Assembly (NCBI GenBank): GCA_964461265.1
Contig: CAYWTS010000013.1
Location: 1 to 49,656, forward strand
Source: CAYWTS01 sp964461265
GTDB taxonomy: Bacteria; Bacteroidota; Ignavibacteria; Tepidaquicellales; OLB5
DNA length: 49,656 bases
Reading direction: 5' to 3'
Shown: positions 41,790 to 49,553 of the stretch, piece by piece
How positions within the stretch are numbered: position 1 is the first letter of the stretch
Layout: every line of letters begins with the position of its first letter
The notes under the pieces: generated by a model
The model's input: the letters and a program-made list of their open reading frames with translations, nothing else
What the model was told of the DNA's origin: nothing
The model's database searches: none
Translations under genes and position numbers: made by a program

Positions 41790-43457
41790 ATGATTAAATA
41801 CACACAGGTATTATTAATTATTTTAGTTTGTTTTTCATTTTTACCGGCACAGGATAACAACTACGTACCGGGTGAGTTGATTGTTATGCTGAATAGCAAT
41901 GTTTCAGCACAATCGGTTACTAATTATTATACTACAGCTAATCTGCGTATAAAAGAACCGCTTGTTGAGTGGATGAACATCTGGCTGTTTGAGTTTGATT
42001 ATAGCAGAATTTCACAAGAGGTTATTCTCTCTGAAATCCGTAAACACACCGGAGTTGCTATAGCACAGTCGAACCATTACATCACCGAGAGGTCATATAG
42101 TCCGCTAATCTTTCCGAATGATACAAGATTCAGCGAGCAATGGGCACTAAATAACACGGGACAGACAGGCGGTACGGTTGATGCAGATATAGATGCACCC
42201 GAAGCATGGAATATAATAACCGGCGGATACACTGCCACCGGCGACTCGATTATAGTTGCTGTTGTTGACGGAGGTTTCTACCTTACTCACCCCGACTTAA
42301 AATACTGGATCAACTATGCCGAAATACCCGGCAACAGCATTGATGACGACAGTAACGGATATGTTGACGATTATTACGGCTGGAATGCAATTAATAATAC
42401 AGGCAACATCACAGGTAACACACATGGCTCACACGTATCAGGTATAGCAGGTGCGCTCGGGAACAATAATCTTGGTGTGTGCGGAGTAAACTGGAATGTT
42501 AAGATTATGGCTGTTCAGGGTTCTTCTACGCAAGAAGCTGTGGTAGTAAGAGCTTACGGTTACGTTTTAAAACAAAGAAGGATTTATGACCAGACAAACG
42601 GGCAGAGAGGTGCATTTGTGGTTTCTACAAACTCATCATTCGGCGTTAATTACGGTCAGCCAGCAAACTACCCGCTCTGGTGCGCTTTTTATGATTCACT
42701 TGGCACAAAAGGAATTCTGAATGCTTGTGCTACAGCTAATTTGAATATTAATGTTGATATACAGGGCGATATACCTACAGCTTGTCCAAGTGAATGGATG
42801 GTTTCGGTAACCAACACACGTCATGATGATACTAAAAATCCCGGTGCTGCATACGGGCAATTAACTATAGACCTCGGAGCACCCGGAACAAATATCTTAT
42901 CCACTTACACATCGGGCAATTACAGTCTTATGACAGGTACATCAATGGCAACCCCGCATGTTGCTGGAGCAATAGCATTAATGTATGCAGGTGCATCACC
43001 TCAATTTATACAGGCGTACAAACAAAATCCCGGCACCATATCGCTAATTGTAAAACAAAGATTGCTTGCAAGTGTTGATACCATCCCTGCTTTGCAGAAT
43101 ATTACAGTTTCAAATGGCCGGCTGAATATTTACAAAGCATTATTATTAATGCAGTTACCAGTTTCAAACCCTAAGGTTACCAGTGTTATTCCAGCCAGAT
43201 TCAACTTATATCAGAACTATCCGAATCCTTTTAACCCTTTGACAATTATTTCTTATGATATTCCTACAAAATCATTGGTTACACTTAAAGTATTCGATAT
43301 TCTTGGCAGGGAAGTCGCAATACTGATTAACGGAGTTAAGGATGCGGGAAATTATGAAGTGACATTTGACGCAGGAAAGCTAAGCTCGGGAGTATATTTT
43401 TATAAACTTGAAAGCCAAGGGTATTCAAAGGTCTTGAAGATGTCAGTGATAAAATAA
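41790..43457 (+). CDS. Secreted subtilisin-family (S8) protease with T9SS sorting domain
   Basis: 555 residues from ATG 41790; an in-frame TTG 33 bases upstream is less likely because the signal peptide starts MIKYTQVLLIILVCFSFLPA. A propeptide-like region (YVPGELIVMLNSNVSAQSV) precedes the catalytic domain. The triad is complete: Asp in VAVVDGGFYLTHPD, His in THGSHVSGIAGALG, Ser in GTSMATPHVAGAIAL. The C-terminus is a type A sorting domain (FNLYQNYPNPFNPLTIISY ... SSGVYFYKLES ... KMSVIK). Likely an exported protease for peptide nutrition or maturation of surface proteins. Confidence 0.93.
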   Translation: MIKYTQVLLIILVCFSFLPAQDNNYVPGELIVMLNSNVSAQSVTNYYTTANLRIKEPLVEWMNIWLFEFDYSRISQEVILSEIRKHTGVAIAQSNHYITERSYSPLIFPNDTRFSEQWALNNTGQTGGTVDADIDAPEAWNIITGGYTATGDSIIVAVVDGGFYLTHPDLKYWINYAEIPGNSIDDDSNGYVDDYYGWNAINNTGNITGNTHGSHVSGIAGALGNNNLGVCGVNWNVKIMAVQGSSTQEAVVVRAYGYVLKQRRIYDQTNGQRGAFVVSTNSSFGVNYGQPANYPLWCAFYDSLGTKGILNACATANLNINVDIQGDIPTACPSEWMVSVTNTRHDDTKNPGAAYGQLTIDLGAPGTNILSTYTSGNYSLMTGTSMATPHVAGAIALMYAGASPQFIQAYKQNPGTISLIVKQRLLASVDTIPALQNITVSNGRLNIYKALLLMQLPVSNPKVTSVIPARFNLYQNYPNPFNPLTIISYDIPTKSLVTLKVFDILGREVAILINGVKDAGNYEVTFDAGKLSSGVYFYKLESQGYSKVLKMSVIK

Positions 43458-43508
43458 TTTCGCGAAGCTGATAGGTTTTCCGTGCCAGCTGGAGGGGTGG
43501 CTTTGCCA

Positions 43509-43534
43509 AAAAACCTGCTTGGTTTTTAATTTTT
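43509..43534 (+). terminator. Terminator after the subtilase gene
   Basis: AAAAACC (43509-43515) pairs with GGTTTTT (43521-43527) around TGCTT, followed by an AT-rich run with four further T. Confidence 0.7.
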
Positions 43535-43589
43535 AAAAAGGCAACCGCCCTTTGGTTGATTTCAGACGAAATGCATTTCTTTATTAGTG

Positions 43590-43597
43590 TAAATTTG
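43590..43597 (+). promoter_or_regulatory. -7 element before the DinB-family gene (TAAATTTG)
   Basis: Perfect TANNTTTG, 26 bases before the ATG. It lies within a short direct repeat (ATTAGTGTAAA twice, 43583 and 43602). No TTG box at 19-base spacing. Confidence 0.35.
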
Positions 43598-43623
43598 TGA
43601 AATTAGTGTAAAACACGAATATC

Positions 43624-44118
43624 ATGAAACAAATCCTATTTACATACACCAAATACAACGTGTGGGCAAACGGCAGAATTTTGGAATGCCTTGAGGGGCT
43701 CGATAAAAAGCTTCTTGATAAAAAAGTAACAAGCAGCTTCCCTACTATCAGGAAAACAATTCTTCACATCTGGGATGCTGAAGCTATATGGTATAAGCGC
43801 CTGCACGGTAAATCGGTGCGTTCATGGCCAAGTAATAAATTTAATGGCACCTTTGCAGATATGAAACTCGGTTTTTTAAGACAGTCGGGCTTATTCCCGC
43901 TTTTCTTAGCAAACAGCAATACAAACCTTCAGAAAAAAATAGAATACACCTCACTTAAGGGTGATAAATTCAAAGATAAAATATGTAATATTATTCAGCA
44001 CTGTATGAACCACTCAACATTTCACCGCGGGCAGATTATAACTATGCTGCGTGAGCTTGGAGTTAAAAACCTTCCTTATACCGATTATATAATGTTCTCA
44101 AGGGAAGTTCGGACATAA
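43624..44118 (+). CDS. DinB/YfiT-family putative metal-dependent protein
   Basis: 164 residues, four-helix bundle type. The metal-site histidines are visible: His48 in KTILHIWDAEAIWYKRL and two in QHCMNHSTFHRGQI near the C-terminus. This superfamily includes thiol S-transferases that use bacillithiol or mycothiol. Since bshA is present in this genome, a bacillithiol transferase role is possible, but the family is broad and the substrate is unknown. Confidence 0.8.
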   Translation: MKQILFTYTKYNVWANGRILECLEGLDKKLLDKKVTSSFPTIRKTILHIWDAEAIWYKRLHGKSVRSWPSNKFNGTFADMKLGFLRQSGLFPLFLANSNTNLQKKIEYTSLKGDKFKDKICNIIQHCMNHSTFHRGQIITMLRELGVKNLPYTDYIMFSREVRT

Positions 44119-44161
44119 AAATGGAAAAATGAAAAAAATATCGTGTTTAAAATTTTTTTAA

Positions 44162-44253
44162 TTCCTACTTTCTACTTTAAAATTTATGATTTCTCACCTA
44201 TGTTTCCTGACTTCTAACTTCTAACCTCAAACTTCTAACTTTGTACTTCTGCA
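44162..44253. repeat. Heptanucleotide repeat tract, about 13 units
   Basis: Units TTCCTAC, TTTCTAC, TTTAAAA, TTTATGA, TTTCTCA, CCTATGT, one 1-base slip, then TCCTGAC, TTCTAAC, TTCTAAC, CTCAAAC, TTCTAAC, TTTGTAC, TTCTGCA. It fills most of the gap between the DinB-family gene and tadA. Confidence 0.7.
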
Positions 44254-44322
44254 GTCAAGTATCGCATTTATCCGAGCATTTCCCATGAATAAAATTTACT
44301 TTGTAAAAAATAATTAAGAAAA

Positions 44323-44769
44323 TTGACACACGAACAATGGATGGAATTTGCTTTCCGTGAAGCGGAAAAAGCATTAGCACAGGGTGAAATACCTGCAGGG
44401 GCTGTTGTTGTATTTCAGAACCAGGTTATCGGTAAGGGACATAATCAAATTGAAACACTTAAAGACCCCACTGCACATGCGGAAATTCTTGCGATTACAT
44501 CGGCAGCATCTTACCTATCGTCAAAAGTGCTGGAAGGATGTTCGCTTTATGTAACTCTTGAACCGTGCGTGATGTGTGCAGGTGCTATTGTGCTTTCGAA
44601 GATTGAAAATCTTTTCTTCGGTGCTTATGATAATAAAGCAGGTGCATGCGGTTCGGTTCTGAATATTACCAATAACACTGCACTTAACCACAGTTTAAAC
44701 GTAACCGGCGGAATACTTGATACAAAATGCTCTGAAATTTTAAAAAACTTCTTCGAAGCCAAAAGGTAA
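44323..44769 (+). CDS. tadA: tRNA-specific adenosine deaminase
   Basis: Converts the wobble adenosine of arginine tRNA (ACG) to inosine. 148 residues. Zinc site HAEILAI (52-58) with catalytic Glu54, and PCVMCAGAI (81-89). TTG start: the residues it adds (THEQWMEFAFREAEKAL) line up with the first helix of known TadA, whereas the ATG at 44341 would cut it. Long gap to the next gene contains hairpin-element copy B. Confidence 0.93.
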   Translation: MTHEQWMEFAFREAEKALAQGEIPAGAVVVFQNQVIGKGHNQIETLKDPTAHAEILAITSAASYLSSKVLEGCSLYVTLEPCVMCAGAIVLSKIENLFFGAYDNKAGACGSVLNITNNTALNHSLNVTGGILDTKCSEILKNFFEAKR

Positions 44770-44839
44770 CTATTCTATGTTATCCGTCTGGGTACATATC
44801 TTTTAAAACAGTTAAAAACTGTTAAAAAATAAAAAGCAT

Positions 44840-44910
44840 TTATTAACACCTCGATTAATCGAGGTGCTAATATGAAAAGATTAAAAACTTTCTAACCGTT
44901 TCAACGGTTT
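44840..44910 (+). mobile_element. Two-hairpin element, copy B (core only)
   Basis: Hairpin H2 CACCTCGAT-TA-ATCGAGGTG (44847-44866), a 27-base spacer, hairpin H1 AACCGTT-TC-AACGGTT (44894-44909), preceded by TTATTAA exactly as in copy A. The outer inverted repeats of copies A and C are absent. It lies between tadA and the MATE gene. Confidence 0.7.
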
Positions 44911-44941
44911 CTAAAAAAAGTAAATAGGATTAACTAATAAC

Positions 44942-46339
44942 TTGCTCACCACCACAGGTAATTTAAATAATCAGATTATTAAGCTTGCCTGGCCTGTTGT
45001 TCTGCAGAATCTTGGTCGCAGCCTTGCAATTGCCGTTTTGGATTCGTTCTGGATAGGAAAGCTGGGCGCTGAATTCCTTGCAGCGGTTACTGTCGGAAGC
45101 TTCCTCTCATGGGGTGTGTTTGCATTATCGGAGATGGTCCCTATAGGCACAAACTCACTTGTTGCACAGGCAATAGGTGCAAAAGATAAAAATTCAGCCA
45201 AATATATAGGTACGCTGAACCTGTTTAATGCAGTTTTTCTGGGAATAATAATTTCATCAATTGTTTATCCCATACTGCCGGTTTTATACCATTTTACGAA
45301 TATCGATGCTGTAAAAGCTTCACTTGCTAATCAGTATCTTTTGCCTATACTGATTTTTCTTCCCTTACTGATACTTTTTGAAACAGGCAATGCTGTTTTC
45401 CGCGGCAACGGTAATACAAAAACGCCGTTTATACTGTTAGTTATTGTTTACGCAATAAAAGTTGTTTTAACACCTCTTTTGATATTTACAGCTGATCTGC
45501 AAATTGCAGGTGCTTCGCTTGCAACAATGGTATCATACGGCTTTACGTTCCTGATTGAACTGTACCTGCTTAAAAAGAATAATTTAATCACATCGATTAA
45601 GAAAAAATCAGCTGAAATTATCAATAACACCCGTTACAATTTAAAGGTAACGCTGGAATCATTAAAAATCGGCATGCCTCTTTCGATGGAAGGACTTGCA
45701 TTTTCGTTTATATACATTTTTGTAACAAGGTATGTAGCAGATTTCGGCACAGCAGGACTTGCAGCACTCGGTATCGGTCACCGCTCGGAAGCAATTCCAT
45801 ATCAGGTAGGTGAGGCATTTGCAATTACGGCATCTATTATCGTAGGACAGAACATAGGAGCGCGTAACCTTGAGCGTGCCGAAAAAGGTGCGTGGCGTGT
45901 TTTGTTCATATCCTGGATACCAATGTTTTTTTACTCACTCGTTTTGTTCTTCTTCCCCAGACAAGTTGCCGGGATATTCACAACCGACATAAACGTTATT
46001 GAAGCAGCAAAGATTTATAACATGCTGGCTGCTTTCAGTATATTTTTTGCAATGTGCGAGTCGATTTTCGCAGGTGCTTTTGCAGGCGCGGGTAATTCAT
46101 TGCCTCCGCTGGCGATTTACCTGCCCGTAACAGCATTCAGAATTCCGCTTTGTGCATTATTAGCCCCTGTTTACGGAATAACAGGGATATGGATTGCAAT
46201 ATTTTCCACATCTATTTTCAAGGGAATTTTAATTGCTGTATGGTTTAAGCTCGGCAGGTGGAAGAAGAGGAAGTTTGAACTGGGCAAAGAACCGAAATTA
46301 CAAATCGAAACACCTGTTGAGAAGTATGATATATATTAA
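44942..46339 (+). CDS. MATE-family multidrug/cation antiporter
   Basis: 465 residues with about twelve transmembrane helices in two similar halves; a typical N-terminal half stretch reads LAWPVVLQNLGRSLAIAVLD followed by FWIGKLGAEFLAAVTVGSFL, and the second half begins IGMPLSMEGLAFSFIYIFVT. It exports drugs or metabolites in exchange for Na+ or H+; the substrate is unknown. Starts with TTG (no suitable ATG before the first helix). The TetR gene follows 85 bases downstream, but has its own promoter and is more likely tied to the paa genes. Confidence 0.92.
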   Translation: MLTTTGNLNNQIIKLAWPVVLQNLGRSLAIAVLDSFWIGKLGAEFLAAVTVGSFLSWGVFALSEMVPIGTNSLVAQAIGAKDKNSAKYIGTLNLFNAVFLGIIISSIVYPILPVLYHFTNIDAVKASLANQYLLPILIFLPLLILFETGNAVFRGNGNTKTPFILLVIVYAIKVVLTPLLIFTADLQIAGASLATMVSYGFTFLIELYLLKKNNLITSIKKKSAEIINNTRYNLKVTLESLKIGMPLSMEGLAFSFIYIFVTRYVADFGTAGLAALGIGHRSEAIPYQVGEAFAITASIIVGQNIGARNLERAEKGAWRVLFISWIPMFFYSLVLFFFPRQVAGIFTTDINVIEAAKIYNMLAAFSIFFAMCESIFAGAFAGAGNSLPPLAIYLPVTAFRIPLCALLAPVYGITGIWIAIFSTSIFKGILIAVWFKLGRWKKRKFELGKEPKLQIETPVEKYDIY

Positions 46340-46372
46340 GATATAACACAGCATTTAATCTGGAACTCTTAA

Positions 46373-46403
46373 TTGCAACGAAGGATTTTAATAATTAACT
46401 TTG
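46373..46403 (+). promoter_or_regulatory. Promoter of the TetR gene (TTGC-N19-TAACTTTG)
   Basis: TTGC at 46373-46376, 19 bases, perfect TAACTTTG at 46396-46403. The start codon is 21 bases further. ACCGTTAGTATATTA just after it could hold an operator, but no clear palindrome is visible. Confidence 0.65.
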
Positions 46404-46424
46404 CCTAACAACCGTTAGTATATT

Positions 46425-47018
46425 ATGCAAAATGAAGTGAAAATAAGCAGAAAAGAGCAAATTATTAACACAGCAGAGCTGCTTTTCAAAGAAAAGGGCT
46501 ACATGGCAACTACTATGCGTGATATTGCAAAATGTGAAGGAGTTGAAGCCGCCAGTCTTTACAGCCATATAAAATCGAAAGATGAAATTTTAATCACCAT
46601 TTGTTTCCATATGGCTGACCAGTTTGAAATGGCGATAAGAGAAGTCAATGATATTTATTTTAATGCCGAAGAAAAGCTTAGAATGGCAATTAAAAACCAT
46701 ATTAATATCATTACAAATGATTTAAATGCATCAGCAGTATTTATAAAAGAATGGCGGCATTTACCCGAGCCGGAACTTTCGATGTTTATACACCGCCGTC
46801 ATGATTACGAAGATGAATTTAAAATCATTCTTCAGCAGGGTGTGGATGAAAATGTCTTTGAAGACGTTAACAAAAAATTTGCAGTGCTTACAATACTTTC
46901 TACAATAAGCTGGATTGTTGAATGGTATAAACCCGATGGTTCAATGACACCTGATGAAATATCCGAAAAACTATCGGATTTCATTCTGACCGGGTTAAAA
47001 AGGAAAAATACTTTTTAA
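46425..47018 (+). CDS. TetR/AcrR-family transcriptional regulator, probable paa regulator
   Basis: 197 residues. N-terminal HTH (about 7-55): RKEQIINTAELLFKEKGYMA, TTMRDIAKCEGVEAASLYSH, IKSKDEILITIC. The C-terminal part is the ligand-binding and dimer region. It stands 77 bases upstream of paaA in the same direction, and has no PaaX relative nearby, so it probably senses phenylacetyl-CoA or a related acyl-CoA. This is inferred from position only. Confidence 0.85.
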   Translation: MQNEVKISRKEQIINTAELLFKEKGYMATTMRDIAKCEGVEAASLYSHIKSKDEILITICFHMADQFEMAIREVNDIYFNAEEKLRMAIKNHINIITNDLNASAVFIKEWRHLPEPELSMFIHRRHDYEDEFKIILQQGVDENVFEDVNKKFAVLTILSTISWIVEWYKPDGSMTPDEISEKLSDFILTGLKRKNTF

Positions 47019-47095
47019 ATTTTTATTCCATTCTGCAGGAAAAGATATATCTTTTTGCAACGATTAAATCAAATAACTTATAAACCTAACTAAAG

Positions 47096-48085
47096 ATGTA
47101 CGGAACATTAATAACCGAAAAACCGGAACAAACAAAAAACATCATTGCTGATGAAGACCCGGTAATGCTTGCTGAGTTCGAAGCAAGAATTGCACGCGGT
47201 GAAAAAATAGAACCCCGGGACTGGATGCCTAAGGAATACCGCAGGCAGCTTATCAGAATGATAGAGCAGCACGCACACTCCGAAATTATTGGCGCTCTGC
47301 CCGAAGGAACCTGGATAACGCGCGCTCCGGGTTTCAGGCGGAAGCTGGCGCTTATGGCAAAGGTTCAGGATGAAGTGGGGCACGCACAACTTCTCTACAG
47401 CGCTGCTGAAACACTCGGCAAAACAAGAGAAGAAATGATAAACGACCTGCTTTCAGGTAAATCGAAGTATTCAAACGTTTTCAACTATCCTGCTGAAACA
47501 TGGGCTGATACTGCCATTATTGCATGGCTCATTGATGCCGGGGCAATTATTAACCAGGTTACCAATGCTAAGGGTTCATACGGACCCTACTGCCGGGCAC
47601 TTGACAGAATATGCAGCGAAGAATCGTTTCATCTTAAATACGGGCATGATGCCGTTGTTTACCTTGCAACAGGCACACCTAAACAAAGGGAAATGGTTCA
47701 GGATGCGTTGAACAGATGGTGGCCTCCTATCATGCACTTCTTCGGTCCGCCCGATAAAATATCGACCCACACCGAAATCCTTATGAAATGGAAAGTAAAA
47801 ATGGCGAGCAACGATGACATGCGGCAGAAATTTCTTGACGAATATGTTCCAAAGATATGGGATCTGGGATTAATAATTCCCGACCCGAACCTAAGGAAAA
47901 ATTACCAAACCGGCAAATGGGAATATACCGAACCTGACTGGGATGAATTTAAACGTGTTATTAACGGAGACGGTCCCTGTAATAAAGAACGTCTTGCGGT
48001 ACGCCGCTGGGCAGATGAGCACGGTGAATGGGTAAGGAAAGCGTTACTAAAACCAAACATAAACTATACAACACCTTACGCATAA
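47096..48085 (+). CDS. paaA: 1,2-phenylacetyl-CoA epoxidase, catalytic subunit PaaA
   Basis: Di-iron monooxygenase subunit that epoxidises the ring of phenylacetyl-CoA. 329 residues. Iron-ligand motifs QHAHSEIIGALPEGTWITRA (E and H) and KVQDEVGHAQLLYSAAETLG (ExxH), with SEESFHLKYGH as the later pair. Matches the E. coli PaaA plan. Six bases separate it from paaB. Confidence 0.96.
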   Translation: MYGTLITEKPEQTKNIIADEDPVMLAEFEARIARGEKIEPRDWMPKEYRRQLIRMIEQHAHSEIIGALPEGTWITRAPGFRRKLALMAKVQDEVGHAQLLYSAAETLGKTREEMINDLLSGKSKYSNVFNYPAETWADTAIIAWLIDAGAIINQVTNAKGSYGPYCRALDRICSEESFHLKYGHDAVVYLATGTPKQREMVQDALNRWWPPIMHFFGPPDKISTHTEILMKWKVKMASNDDMRQKFLDEYVPKIWDLGLIIPDPNLRKNYQTGKWEYTEPDWDEFKRVINGDGPCNKERLAVRRWADEHGEWVRKALLKPNINYTTPYA

Positions 48086-48091
48086 AAAACG

Positions 48092-48499
48092 ATGAAATCT
48101 TTTGACCCACGAATAAACAGAATTAATCTTCCCGGAGAAGAAAAAAACATAATAAAAAAATCGCTTGATGACTGGGAAACATACGAAGTTTTCCACCAGA
48201 AAAGGCGTGGTGAGCAGCACGTTCATGCAGGAATTGTCCACGCGCCTACAGCTGAGCTTGCCCTTATGTTTGCAAAGGAACAATTCGGGCGAAGAAGGCA
48301 AACAGCAAACATTTGGGTAGTAAAAAGCTCTATGGTATTGGCAAGTGAATACGAAGACCAGGATATTTTTGAAACCACACCCGAAAAGACCTATCGTGAA
48401 GCAAGTGATTATTACTGCATGGGTAAAATCCGTAAATACCAGAAAGAACATGGCATCCGGGACAGGAAAGAATTACGGAGAAAGGATAAGGCACAATGA
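48092..48499 (+). CDS. paaB: 1,2-phenylacetyl-CoA epoxidase subunit PaaB
   Basis: Small structural subunit of the epoxidase. 135 residues, somewhat longer than the roughly 95 residues in E. coli. Core: DWETYEVFHQKRRGEQHVHA, then HAPTAELALMFAKEQFGRR and NIWVVKSSMV. The extra C-terminal segment is basic (KIRKYQKEHGIRDRKELRRK). Its stop overlaps the start of paaC by four bases (ATGA). Confidence 0.93.
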   Translation: MKSFDPRINRINLPGEEKNIIKKSLDDWETYEVFHQKRRGEQHVHAGIVHAPTAELALMFAKEQFGRRRQTANIWVVKSSMVLASEYEDQDIFETTPEKTYREASDYYCMGKIRKYQKEHGIRDRKELRRKDKAQ

Positions 48500-49266
48500 A
48501 CTACTCCGAAGAACAGTTAATAGCAATCAAAGAATTTCTATACAAAATTGCCGATGACCAGCTGATAATAGGCCACAGAAATTCCGAGTGGACAGGACTT
48601 GGCCCGATACTCGAAGAAGACATTGCATTTTCATCGATAGCGCAGGATAAAATCGGGCAATCGTATCATATCTATTCAATACTCCGCTCTCTTGGTGAAG
48701 CTGACCCCGATACCATAGCTTTTACCAGAAACTCAGAAAATTTCTATTGCTGTCATTTTGTCGAATATCCGATAGGTGAATATGATTTTAGTCTTGTAAG
48801 AAACTTTTTGTTCAATCATGCCGAATATATCAGATTCGAGATGCTTTCTGTTTCATCATTTGAACCGATAGCAAAACTTGCACGAAAAATTAAAGGCGAA
48901 ATAAAATACCATACAATGCATTCAGATGTGTGGATAGAACAGCTTGGAAACGCATCTGAAGAAAGCAGAAACAGGATGCAGCTAGCATTGAACAATGCTT
49001 TTAACCTCGCTTTAGGAATATTTGAACCCGGGCCATATGAAACCCTTCTTTCTGAATTGAAAGTGTTTGACGGCGAAGATTATTTAAAAACAAAATGGAT
49101 TGAAATTATTAAATCTGTAATTGAAAAGTCATCATTAAAACTGCCTGACGAAACGAACTGGAATCCTTCTTATGGAGGTAGATATGGAAAACATACTGAA
49201 CATTTAGCTCCTCTGCTTGATGAAATGAGTGAGGTTTTCAGGATTGACCCGAACACAGAATGGTGA
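48496..49266 (+). CDS. paaC: 1,2-phenylacetyl-CoA epoxidase subunit PaaC
   Basis: Partner of PaaA in the heterodimeric core, a ferritin-like fold without a working iron site. 256 residues. Recognisable stretches: DDQLIIGHRNSEWTGLGPIL, LEEDIAFSSIAQDKIGQSYH, and ARKIKGEIKYHTMHSDVWIE. The gap of 287 bases to the next paa gene is unusual for this operon and contains hairpin-element copy C. Confidence 0.95.
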   Translation: MNYSEEQLIAIKEFLYKIADDQLIIGHRNSEWTGLGPILEEDIAFSSIAQDKIGQSYHIYSILRSLGEADPDTIAFTRNSENFYCCHFVEYPIGEYDFSLVRNFLFNHAEYIRFEMLSVSSFEPIAKLARKIKGEIKYHTMHSDVWIEQLGNASEESRNRMQLALNNAFNLALGIFEPGPYETLLSELKVFDGEDYLKTKWIEIIKSVIEKSSLKLPDETNWNPSYGGRYGKHTEHLAPLLDEMSEVFRIDPNTEW

Positions 49267-49350
49267 ACTTAACATTTGCAGCAATTGTTTTTGCTACGGG
49301 TCATTAACTTATAGAGTCTTTAACTGAACACGTACGAAATAATTATTAAA

Positions 49351-49502
49351 TTAATTACTCAAGTTGACCGCCTCCATAATAAAAACCGTTAAAACGGTTG
49401 TTAAGTGGCTTTTTTCCATCAATCCCCGATATGAATGTCGGGGTTACTAAATAATTATAATTATTAACTTTACTTGTTTGAACGGTCAACTTGAATTAAT
49501 TA
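49351..49502 (+). mobile_element. Two-hairpin element, copy C (with outer inverted repeats), inside the paa operon
   Basis: Outer repeat TTAATTACTCAAGTTGA (49351-49367), identical to copy A, and its partner at 49486-49502. Between them: H1 AACCGTT-AA-AACGGTT (49384-49399), 24-base spacer, H2 CCCCGATAT-GA-ATGTCGGGG (49424-49443), then AT-rich DNA. Orientation is opposite to copy A. Confidence 0.75.
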
Positions 49503-49553
49503 CCTAAACTCTGTTTGGGAACAAATAATATCAGGGACCATATAACACTCTAA

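Noticed and set aside
44840..44910. Copy B of the hairpin element as a simple tadA terminator
   Set aside because: No T run after either hairpin, and the same two-hairpin plan recurs at two other loci not tied to gene ends in the same way.
48047..48451. 134-codon minus-strand frame over paaB
   Set aside because: paaB is a clear homolog in its operon; the reverse frame is rich in Phe, Cys and Val with no recognisable domain.
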